Assembly (NCBI GenBank): GCA_001781715.1
Contig: MFMD01000013.1
Location: 1-12,110 of the forward strand
From: Candidatus Kaiserbacteria bacterium RIFCSPLOWO2_01_FULL_55_19
GTDB taxonomy: Bacteria > Patescibacteriota > Minisyncoccia > Phycocordibacterales > Phycocordibacteraceae
Reading direction: 5' to 3'
Length of the DNA: 12,110 nucleotides
Shown here: positions 6,835 through 12,110 of the stretch, one piece after another
Layout of the letters: every line of letters begins with the position of its first letter
How positions within the stretch are numbered: position 1 is the stretch's first letter
Notes under the pieces: model-generated
What the model saw: the letters and a program-made list of their open reading frames with translations, nothing else
Databases searched by the model: none
Told to the model about the DNA's origin: nothing
Position numbers and translations under genes: made by a program

Positions 6835-7956
6835 ATGAAACCGGAACGGCTTGATCGTGAGAAAGAATCGCTTTCTGCATTCCGCAAGCGCGTACAACCA
6901 TCGGCTACCGTAGACCGCTACGGTCTTTTACTCGAAGACCTCTTTCTTATCCGTAATCCGCGGTTTAAGTTCGTTAAGGACCATACGGATGAGGTGAAGG
7001 CGTTTACCGCCGACTATTGCGCGGGCAAACCGCTTGAAGAAGTGGGGGAGTGGTTCTTCTTCCCGTGGAACAAGACACTCGCGCATTATCTTCCGCACAA
7101 CGAGCACCAAGAGATACGCACCGCACGCAATCGAAATATCATCACGAAAGAAGAACAGCAGAAGTTCTACGGTCTCCGCGTTGCCTATGCGGGGCTCTCG
7201 GTGGGCAGCCACGGTGCGATGACGGTAGCGCTTATGGGTGGCGCGCAGAGCATCAAGATTGCCGACCCGGACGAAGTCTCGCCCTCAAACCTCAATCGCA
7301 TGCGCTTTGATTTCTTCGCTGTTGGCCGTAAGAAAACGGACCTCGTACGCGATTATGTATATCAGCTGAATCCGTATGCCACAATAGAAGCCTTTGATGC
7401 GGGCGTTTCTGCCGCCACGATGGACGCCTTTCTTACCGATGTTGATGTGCTGGTGGAGGAGACCGACAATCTTGAAATTAAAATCGCGTTGCGGCTCGCC
7501 GCGCGTAAGCGCGGCATCCCGGTTGTGATGGCGACCGACAACGGCGACAATATCATTGTTGAAGTAGAACGCTTTGACCTCGACAAAACCAGACCACTCT
7601 TCAACGGTGTTATCGGGGATGTACATATTGATATGTTTAAGACATTTGCACCGTCTGATTTACCGAAACTCGCAACAAAAATTGCCGGTCCAAATTTCGT
7701 GACCGAACGCATGATGTCCTCGCTTCTGCAGGTAGGTCGAGAGATTTATTCGTGGCCGCAACTCGGCGATGCGGCGACGCTCTCGGGTGTCGCCATCGCG
7801 TATATCTTGAAGCGACTCGCACTCGGTCAAGTCGTGAAAGAAGAGAAGTGCGAAGTGAGCCTAGATGCGCTCATTGACCCGGAGCATCATGCGCCGCGTA
7901 GGAAGGACGCGCGTGAGAAAGCGCGCGCCGCCTTCTTCGCCACCATCGGTCTCTAG
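6835..7956 (+). CDS. E1/ThiF-like adenylyltransferase family protein without obvious catalytic cysteine
   Basis: The 373-residue protein has an N-terminal extension of about 110 residues and then an E1-like Rossmann domain (about 111-335). Motifs include RVAYAGLSVGSHG (115-127, nucleotide-binding loop), IADPDEVSPSNLNR (142-155, with the Asp and Asn-Arg that contact ATP), lysines 167-168, and VEETDN (207-212). Family members (ThiF, MoeB, ubiquitin-like E1s) adenylate a C-terminal carboxylate. Only two cysteines are present, Cys62 and Cys339, both outside the usual catalytic position, and there are no CxxC zinc pairs, so simple adenylation without thioester transfer is more likely. The nitroreductase-like gene starts 7 bases downstream; this pair matches the order of domains in fused Rv1355c/MoeY-like proteins. 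The partner carboxylate is unknown, and no ubiquitin-like or ThiS-like gene is in the window. Confidence 0.82.
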   Translation: MKPERLDREKESLSAFRKRVQPSATVDRYGLLLEDLFLIRNPRFKFVKDHTDEVKAFTADYCAGKPLEEVGEWFFFPWNKTLAHYLPHNEHQEIRTARNRNIITKEEQQKFYGLRVAYAGLSVGSHGAMTVALMGGAQSIKIADPDEVSPSNLNRMRFDFFAVGRKKTDLVRDYVYQLNPYATIEAFDAGVSAATMDAFLTDVDVLVEETDNLEIKIALRLAARKRGIPVVMATDNGDNIIVEVERFDLDKTRPLFNGVIGDVHIDMFKTFAPSDLPKLATKIAGPNFVTERMMSSLLQVGREIYSWPQLGDAATLSGVAIAYILKRLALGQVVKEEKCEVSLDALIDPEHHAPRRKDAREKARAAFFATIGL

Positions 7957-7963
7957 CCGCGCC

Positions 7964-9019
7964 ATGAATGTCGCCTACAAGAAGATACTGAAGGCAGCGG
8001 TAGCAGCACCCTCGGGCGACAATTCTCAGCCGTGGCAGTTTGTGTTTAGAGAACCGAATGTACTCGAATTTCACGCAGTTCCCGAAAGAGATAATGCCGC
8101 GCTGAATGTCGACCAGAGCGGAACATTTATTGCGCTTGGCGCGGCAATCGAGAATGCCGAGCTTGAAGCAAAGGCGCTTGGCTTCGCCCCCCATACACGC
8201 CTTGCAGAAGGGGATACGCTGGCAATCATGACGCTTACCGCAGGAGGTAATTGTCCTGAACGGGAACGAATTCTTCAGGGAGGTATTGTGTTGCGGCATA
8301 GTAATCGCAAGGCCTATACCAAGACGCCTCTTCTCCCCGAGGACAGGATCGCTTTGGTTGATGCGGCAGGAGACAGGAAAGGGGAATCTCTCACCTTTAT
8401 CGAAGAACCCGACGCTATGGCGTCAGTCGCGCGTGCGCTCACGACGATGGAGGAAATCGCCCTCAGCAATAAAACTCTGCACAAACTCTTCTTTGACAGT
8501 ATCTTCTGGTCTAAGGAAAGGAATGATGCGGGAGAGCAGGGCCTCTATATTAAGACGCTTGAGCTGCCACCGCCCGCGCAACTCTTTTTCAAAGTGCTTC
8601 GCCATTGGCCGGTGGCGAGCGTACTGGCACGCATCGGATTCCCGAAAGTGGTGGCCACTACAAATGCAAAACAGAATGCAAGTGCTTCTGCCTTCGGCGT
8701 CATCCGCATCAAGCGGTATGAGCGCGCAGGATATATCGAAGCGGGGCGTCTTCTTGAGAGAGTGTGGCTTGCATCGGCAGCGCGCGGAATGTCGCTCCAG
8801 ATAGTGACAGGACTCCTTTTCCTCGCGCGTGCGGCGCAGGGGAGCACATCCACGCTCTTTTCTGGTGCCGAGCGCGAGACGATACAAGCGGCATACACGC
8901 GCGTGCGGGAGCACCTTACGGGTTCGGAGGAACCATTCCTTATCTTCCGCGTTGGCTATGGGGACGCACCAAGTGCGGTATCATGCCGTAAAGCGCCGGC
9001 AATCGTTACAGCGCCGTAA
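7964..9019 (+). CDS. Nitroreductase-family (Acg-like) flavoprotein
   Basis: The 351-residue protein shows nitroreductase-family signatures: AAVAAPSGDNSQPWQFVF (11-28), RHSNRKAY at about residue 110, and a C-terminal FRVGYGDAPS. The SGDNSQPW form is typical of the Acg-like and Rv1355c-like branch rather than classical NfsA/NfsB enzymes. Members normally bind FMN non-covalently and reduce or oxidise small molecules using NAD(P)H; some Acg-like ones only sequester FMN. At 351 residues it is longer than the roughly 200-residue core, with an inserted helical region around 150-230. I chose the ATG at 7964, 7 bases after the E1-like stop; the frame is open upstream to 7865 but that part overlaps the E1-like gene and lacks family similarity. 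The histidine kinase gene starts 5 bases after its stop. Substrate unknown. Confidence 0.78.
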   Translation: MNVAYKKILKAAVAAPSGDNSQPWQFVFREPNVLEFHAVPERDNAALNVDQSGTFIALGAAIENAELEAKALGFAPHTRLAEGDTLAIMTLTAGGNCPERERILQGGIVLRHSNRKAYTKTPLLPEDRIALVDAAGDRKGESLTFIEEPDAMASVARALTTMEEIALSNKTLHKLFFDSIFWSKERNDAGEQGLYIKTLELPPPAQLFFKVLRHWPVASVLARIGFPKVVATTNAKQNASASAFGVIRIKRYERAGYIEAGRLLERVWLASAARGMSLQIVTGLLFLARAAQGSTSTLFSGAERETIQAAYTRVREHLTGSEEPFLIFRVGYGDAPSAVSCRKAPAIVTAP

Positions 9020-9024
9020 TTCGT

Positions 9025-10599
9025 ATGAATGCATTTCTACACCTTGACCTCTTGTCTGTCGGCATCGCCGTTGCGGGCATTGGTCTCTTGGGATTCGTCA
9101 TTCTCTTCAACAACACCCGCTCTACGACGAATCGAGCGTTCTTCTATTTCTCAATCGTTACCGTTGGCTGGAGCATTCTTAATTATTCCTATTATCAGCT
9201 ACCGGCGGGCGACCTCGCGCTCTGGCTCCTGCGGGGCGTGATGTGCTTTGCTACCTGGCACGCCTTCACCTTCTTCCACCTGGCGGCCGCCTTCCCGGAC
9301 GATGCTTATCGTCAGCCCAAGTGGCATACCTATCTCCTCATACCGCTCGTGGGAGCAGTCTCGATACTCACGCTCACGCCGTATGTGTTTGAGCGCATCA
9401 ATGCAGTCGGTTCTGATGGGGCGATTGGCGGCGTGCAAAATGGTTCGGCAATCGCGTTTTTCGGGATGCTCGTACTCTCCCTCATACTCTCGAGCATCTG
9501 GAAGTTGGTCCGCAAGACGCTGAAGGCGTCCAAGGAGGAACGGCGCCCCTATTCTCTGATGCTCTCTGGAATGGTCATCACCTTCGTCTTCCTTCTTACC
9601 TTCAATTTCCTCATCCCAGCGGTCTTCAATAACCCTACATTCATACCGCTCGGCGCGCTCTTTCTACTCCCATTCGTCATAATGACCTCCTACGCTATTT
9701 ATCGCCACCATCTGTTTAATCTGAAGGTCGCCACGACGGCATTTCTCGGCTTCATGGTGACGGTGTTTACCTTCATAAATATCTTGTACTCCAATACGGC
9801 AAGCAGCGTCGTTATCAACATCACCGCGTTTATTATCGTGCTTATCGGCAGTATCAGAATCGTGCGGGATACGCTTAGTCTGAAGACGCTGACCGAAGAG
9901 CTTGAAGAGACCAACGAGCGGCAGGAGGTACTCATCCACTTCATCGGACACGAAGTAAAGGGCTCGCTCGCCAAGGATGCGGGCGTCTTCGCCTCGCTCA
10001 CCGAGGGCGATCTGGGAGCGCTCCCGGACACCGCGAAGACCTTCGTGGAGCGCGCGCTTGCGGAGACGCGCCAGGGTGTGGATGCCGTCGCGAATATTCT
10101 CAAAGCCGCAAACCTGAAGAAGGGAACAGTGGCGTATGTAAAAGAACCCTTTGACCTGAAGGCGCTCGTTGAGGAGGCCGTTCGGCGCGCGCGGCCGCTC
10201 ACCGAGGAGAAGGGGCTCGGACTCTCGTTTACTCCAGACGGTGCGTCCTACCAGATGACCGGCGATAAGGCGCAGATTAACGACCATGTACTGCGCAACC
10301 TGATTGATAACGCGGTGAACTACACCCTGACCGGCTCCATTACCGTCTCACTGAAGAAAGAAGACGCGAAGCTCGTGTTCGTGGTCAAGGATACAGGCGT
10401 CGGTATCACCGACAAAGACAAGAAGCGCCTCTTCACCGAGGGCGGGCACGGCAAGGATTCGCAGACGATTAATGTGCACTCCACAGGATACGGACTCTAC
10501 ATCGCCAAGCGCATCGTGGAGGAGCACAAGGGCACCATCCGCGCCGAGAGCGAGGGCCCCGGCACCGGTGCATCATTTATTGTTGAGTTTCCGGCTTAG
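9025..10599 (+). CDS. Membrane sensor histidine kinase with N-terminal multi-helix domain
   Basis: The 524-residue protein has about nine hydrophobic segments (roughly residues 9-285), resembling the 7TM-type N-terminal region of some histidine kinases with two extra helices. A short helical linker (about 286-305) follows, and then a complete kinase core: H-box FIGHEVKG with His309, N-box NLIDNAVNYT (Asn429), G1 box DTGVGIT (456-462), F-box region LFTEGG, and G2 box STGYGLYIAKRI (from 486). All key residues are present, so it should autophosphorylate. No HAMP or PAS domain is evident; the signal is probably sensed in or at the membrane. No response regulator gene is in the window. It starts 5 bases after the nitroreductase-like gene, so it is probably cotranscribed with the cassette, and might sense its product or the redox state of the membrane. 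Confidence 0.9.
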   Translation: MNAFLHLDLLSVGIAVAGIGLLGFVILFNNTRSTTNRAFFYFSIVTVGWSILNYSYYQLPAGDLALWLLRGVMCFATWHAFTFFHLAAAFPDDAYRQPKWHTYLLIPLVGAVSILTLTPYVFERINAVGSDGAIGGVQNGSAIAFFGMLVLSLILSSIWKLVRKTLKASKEERRPYSLMLSGMVITFVFLLTFNFLIPAVFNNPTFIPLGALFLLPFVIMTSYAIYRHHLFNLKVATTAFLGFMVTVFTFINILYSNTASSVVINITAFIIVLIGSIRIVRDTLSLKTLTEELEETNERQEVLIHFIGHEVKGSLAKDAGVFASLTEGDLGALPDTAKTFVERALAETRQGVDAVANILKAANLKKGTVAYVKEPFDLKALVEEAVRRARPLTEEKGLGLSFTPDGASYQMTGDKAQINDHVLRNLIDNAVNYTLTGSITVSLKKEDAKLVFVVKDTGVGITDKDKKRLFTEGGHGKDSQTINVHSTGYGLYIAKRIVEEHKGTIRAESEGPGTGASFIVEFPA

Positions 10600-10601
10600 T
10601 C

Positions 10602-10621
10602 TGGTACTGGCGGAAGAACTT
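10602..10621 (-). repeat. Degenerate copy of the adjacent tRNA 3' end
   Basis: The 20 bases match 10621-10640 at 17 positions. The second copy encodes, on the minus strand, the end of the T arm, the acceptor strand, the discriminator and CCA of the CAT tRNA. The copy starts three bases after the kinase stop and abuts the tRNA. It may be a relic of local duplication or of integration at the tRNA 3' end, but is too short to decide. Confidence 0.7.
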
Positions 10622-10697
10622 GGTGCTGGCAGAAGGACTTGCACCTTCGACCTTGGCTTTATGAATGCCATGCTCTAACTACCTGAGCTATGCCAGC
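10621..10697 (-). tRNA. tRNA with anticodon CAT (elongator Met or lysidine-type Ile)
   Basis: The minus strand folds as a full cloverleaf: acceptor GCTGGCA/TGCCAGC, D stem GCTC/GAGC, anticodon stem TGGCA/AGCCA (last pair A-A mismatched), loop TTCATAA with anticodon CAT at 10663-10661, T stem GAAGG/CCTTC. The discriminator is A and CCA is encoded (10623-10621). It lacks the three G-C pairs and the 1-72 mismatch of initiators. Elongator Met and tRNA-Ile2 cannot be separated from this sequence alone. The elbow is unusual: the D loop is AGGTAGTTA, giving A18 and G19, and the T loop is TGCAAGT, giving G55 and C56, so the standard G18-U55 contact is changed at both positions while G19-C56 is kept. 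Confidence 0.92.
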
Positions 10698-10748
10698 AAT
10701 ACAGAGACACTAACAAAATTCTGCAGATTTTGGTAGGATAGAAAAACT

Positions 10749-10823
10749 GCGGTCGTGGTGTAGCCTGGTTAACACGTCTCCCTGTCACGGAGAAGATCGT
10801 GGGTTCAAATCCCATCGACCGCG
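10749..10823 (+). tRNA. tRNA-Asp (GTC)
   Basis: A standard cloverleaf: acceptor GCGGTCG/CGACCGC, D stem GTGT/ACAC, anticodon stem TCTCC/GGAGA with loop CTGTCAC and anticodon GTC, T stem GTGGG/CCCAT (one G-T pair) with loop TTCAAAT. The discriminator is G, as expected for Asp. CCA is not encoded, unlike the neighbouring CAT tRNA, so the CCA-adding enzyme is needed. It is followed after 16 bases by the convergent cupin gene end. Confidence 0.97.
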
Positions 10824-10839
10824 CATTGTTAGGAAATAT

Positions 10840-11196
10840 TTATGCCGCACGGCCATAGTTGTCCTCAAGCCGTTTGATGTCGTTCTCATCAAAGTCGCCA
10901 AACGCTATTTCAAGACAGATGAATCCTCCGGGACCGCCCGTGATGCGATGCTCCTGCTCCCGCTTGCCGAAGAAGGTGTCCCCCTCGCGCGCCTCGGTAT
11001 CTTTCCCATTGATATGCACGGTGCCCGAGCCCTTGAGCACGCGCCAGAACTCATCGCGATGCGCGTGGGTCTGGAGACTAATAGACTGGCCCGCATTCAC
11101 AGTGATAATCTTCACCGTCGTTTTCTCGTTTAGCGTGAAGCGCTCAAAGTTCCCCCACGGCCGAACTTCTTTCTCATAGTGTCCGAGGTGTTCCAT
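10840..11196 (-). CDS. Stand-alone mannose-6-phosphate isomerase type II-like cupin
   Basis: The 118-residue protein is a single cupin domain matching the C-terminal isomerase part of bifunctional ManC/AlgA proteins. It has RPWGNFERF (12-20), metal-binding residues His44, His46 and Glu49 in SLQTHAHRDEFW, His83 in the second cupin motif, and the typical ending DFDENDIKRLEDNYGR. The family interconverts fructose-6-phosphate and mannose-6-phosphate, supplying GDP-mannose for surface sugars. No pyrophosphorylase domain or sugar gene lies next to it, so it could also be a sugar-binding or epimerase-like cupin. It is a single gene between tRNA-Asp and a divergent endonuclease gene. No Shine-Dalgarno is present; a TATACT box lies 11 bases before the ATG. 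Confidence 0.85.
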   Translation of the reverse strand: MEHLGHYEKEVRPWGNFERFTLNEKTTVKIITVNAGQSISLQTHAHRDEFWRVLKGSGTVHINGKDTEAREGDTFFGKREQEHRITGGPGGFICLEIAFGDFDENDIKRLEDNYGRAA

Positions 11197-11207
11197 CGTT
11201 AGTCAAA

Positions 11208-11213
11208 AGTATA
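11208..11213 (-). promoter_or_regulatory. Possible extended -10 box of the cupin gene
   Basis: On the minus strand TATACT (five of six to TATAAT) is preceded by TGA, an extended -10 form, and lies 11 bases before the ATG at 11196. Transcription would begin only about four or five bases upstream of the start codon. The rest of the 119-base divergent region shows no clear operator; TACTAT at 11282-11287 may serve the plus-strand gene. Confidence 0.4.
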
Positions 11214-11315
11214 TCATCGCTTGGAGAGAGTTGATGTTTAATTCATCTTTGGTAGAGTGGGTATATCCACAGGTGCTACTTTACTATAGAGGTCATAAGT
11301 GAGAAAATAATAGGG

Positions 11316-11912
11316 ATGGACAAGAAATTACTGGAGCTCTGGTACTTGCGGGACAAGAAGTCCGTGCATACTATTGCCGATGAACTTCGCTGTTCTGACG
11401 GGAAGGTAAATTACTGGCTGGAGAAGCACTCCATTCGAAAACGCTCAATTAGTGACGCAATTTATATAAAGAACAACCCAAAGGGCGACCCTTTCTCATT
11501 TCAGACACCTCGTTCAAACAATGACTGGTTTCTCTCAGGTCTTGGTCTCGGTTTATACTGGGGTGAAGGCACGAAGAAAAACCTCCGCACCGTCCGGCTG
11601 GGGAATACAGACCCCTATTTAGTGAGAGCTTTCCTGATCTTCTTGCGGAGAATCTACGGTATCAATGGCTCAAAGTTGCGCTTCGCTCTCCAGATCTTCA
11701 CAGACATGGACCAGAAGAAAGAAGAGAAGTTCTGGCGCGAATTTCTCAATGTTGATGCCAAGCAGTTCTACAAGACGATTAATACCCGTTCTGGGAGCAT
11801 AGGCACATACCGGACTAAATCGGAACACGGAGTACTGACAGTTTATTTCGGGAATAAGAAATTGCGCGATCTTCTCATTACTGAAATTGAAAAAATGAAG
11901 AAACTCCGCTAG
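11316..11912 (+). CDS. LAGLIDADG-like homing endonuclease family protein with N-terminal HTH
   Basis: The 198-residue protein begins with a helix-turn-helix-like region (about 3-45; IADELRCSDGKVNYWLEKHSI), followed by a single LAGLIDADG-like helix, FLSGLGLGLYWGEG (72-85), whose Glu84 takes the place of the catalytic acid. NTDPYLVRAFLIFLRRIYGI (97-116) and GVLTVYFGNKKLRDLL (172-187) fit the alternating strand-helix layout of such endonucleases. One motif implies a homodimer. Similar GLxLYWGEG proteins occur in candidate phyla genomes. It is a free-standing gene ending 18 bases before a tRNA-Thr that is split by a group I intron, not inside the intron. It could be a site-specific nuclease linked to mobility of that intron, or a domesticated DNA-binding protein; cleavage activity is not shown. 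Confidence 0.65.
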   Translation: MDKKLLELWYLRDKKSVHTIADELRCSDGKVNYWLEKHSIRKRSISDAIYIKNNPKGDPFSFQTPRSNNDWFLSGLGLGLYWGEGTKKNLRTVRLGNTDPYLVRAFLIFLRRIYGINGSKLRFALQIFTDMDQKKEEKFWREFLNVDAKQFYKTINTRSGSIGTYRTKSEHGVLTVYFGNKKLRDLLITEIEKMKKLR

Positions 11913-11930
11913 TATGCTTGTGTGCAGTAA

Positions 11931-11966
11931 GCCGAGATAGCTCAGTTGGTAGAGCAGCGCCATGGT
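11931..11966 (+). tRNA. tRNA-Thr (GGT), 5' exon of an intron-split gene
   Basis: These 36 bases are tRNA positions 1-36: acceptor strand GCCGAGA, TA, D stem GCTC/GAGC with loop AGTTGGTA (G18 G19 present), A26, the 5' anticodon stem GCGCC, then A32, T33 and the anticodon GGT (11964-11966). Sequence after 11966 does not continue the anticodon stem; instead it folds as a group I intron. The 3' exon (anticodon stem GGCGC, T arm, acceptor TCTCGGC) is expected beyond the right edge. Anticodon GGT reads threonine ACC/ACU. Confidence 0.85.
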
Positions 11967-12110
11967 GGGTCGCAGACCCTGCCCACGATTCTCGCGAGGG
12001 AGTCGTGAATCCCGAATAACGGTTAATATCCGCACAAACGGACAAGACCGTGGCGCAAATTTTGCGCCCGAACGACTGACAAGGGTTCCCGCCCTTTCTT
12101 CAAGAAAGGG
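11967..12110 (+). ncRNA. Group I intron in tRNA-Thr after anticodon position 36 (truncated by window end)
   Basis: The core can be traced helix by helix. P1: exon GGT (11964-11966) pairs with GCC (11981-11983), with the T-G pair at the splice site; GGGT/ACCC continues the stem. P2: 11984-11993 with 11998-12007, closed by a GCGA (GNRA) tetraloop. P3: 12008-12012 with 12083-12087. P4: ACGGT (12019-12023) with ACCGT (12047-12051). P5: TCCG/CGGA at 12029-12042. P6: 12052-12058 with 12062-12068. P7 5' strand: ACGACTGACA around 12072-12081, like the conserved R element. P8: 12092-12099 with 12103-12110. P7 3' strand, P9 and the 3' splice site are off the edge. The small core without an ORF resembles bacterial tRNA group I introns of the IC3 type. 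The CT:AG step in P8 could receive the L2 tetraloop. Confidence 0.88.

Noticed and set aside
7865..7963. Upstream extension of the nitroreductase-like gene
   Set aside because: The extra 33 residues overlap the E1-like gene, are Arg/Ser-rich and unlike the family; the ATG at 7964 directly precedes the conserved N-terminus.
9664..10287. Minus-strand open frame of 207 codons inside the histidine kinase gene
   Set aside because: It lies opposite an intact kinase core, with Arg/Leu-rich low-information translation and no family motif.
11670..12035. Minus-strand open frame running across the endonuclease gene, tRNA exon and intron
   Set aside because: It crosses a structured tRNA and ribozyme core on the other strand and has no domain; chance open frame.
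12052..12110. Two strong hairpins that resemble rho-independent terminators
   Set aside because: Their positions match P6 and P8 of the group I intron and neither is followed by a visible T run.
1..12110. CRISPR arrays, insertion sequences or rRNA genes
   Set aside because: No regularly spaced repeats, transposase genes with inverted repeats, or rRNA segments were seen on either strand.

Overview
The window looks like a piece of an uncultivated bacterial genome with short intergenic gaps, mid-range GC, almost no Shine-Dalgarno sequences, and a tRNA split by a group I intron. Together with divergent, often short versions of known families, this suggests the candidate phyla radiation (Patescibacteria; a Parcubacteria-like member is my best guess, not proven). 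TGA is used as a stop at the ends of several genes, so it is not a UGA-glycine lineage.

Left part (1-5229): membrane and redox genes. A truncated UreH/TauE-like membrane protein and a small membrane-anchored cupredoxin-like protein converge on a minus-strand operon. In transcription order this encodes a D-2-hydroxyacid dehydrogenase, a membrane-anchored FMN-binding protein with an SGAT flavinylation motif, and an RnfD/NqrB-type membrane domain fused to a ferredoxin-NADP-reductase-like module. A DoxX-like membrane protein follows on the same strand, and divergent from it is a short ApbE flavin transferase. Together these form a compact flavin-based system that could carry electrons from NAD(P)H across the membrane to an FMN protein, with ApbE attaching the flavin.

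Middle part (5262-10599): four plus-strand genes in tight order: a PaaK-like adenylate-forming enzyme, an E1/ThiF-like adenylyltransferase lacking an obvious catalytic cysteine, a nitroreductase-like flavoprotein, and a polytopic membrane histidine kinase with no response regulator in view. The first three look like a small biosynthetic or modification cassette of unknown product and are the best candidate for an undescribed system. The E1-like and nitroreductase genes resemble the two halves of the fused Rv1355c/MoeY-type protein of mycobacteria.

Right part (10600-12110): a tRNA-rich segment. It has a minus-strand tRNA with anticodon CAT and an unusual elbow, a degenerate copy of its 3' end, a tRNA-Asp, a stand-alone mannose-6-phosphate-isomerase-type cupin, a LAGLIDADG-like homing endonuclease gene, and the 5' exon of tRNA-Thr(GGU). 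That exon is followed by a group I intron whose P1 to P8 elements can be traced until the window ends.

Several genes carry a -10-like hexamer only 6 to 11 bases before the start codon, suggesting leaderless or nearly leaderless transcripts. The first 140 bases are an exact 70-base tandem duplication that breaks the first gene's reading frame and may be an assembly artefact.
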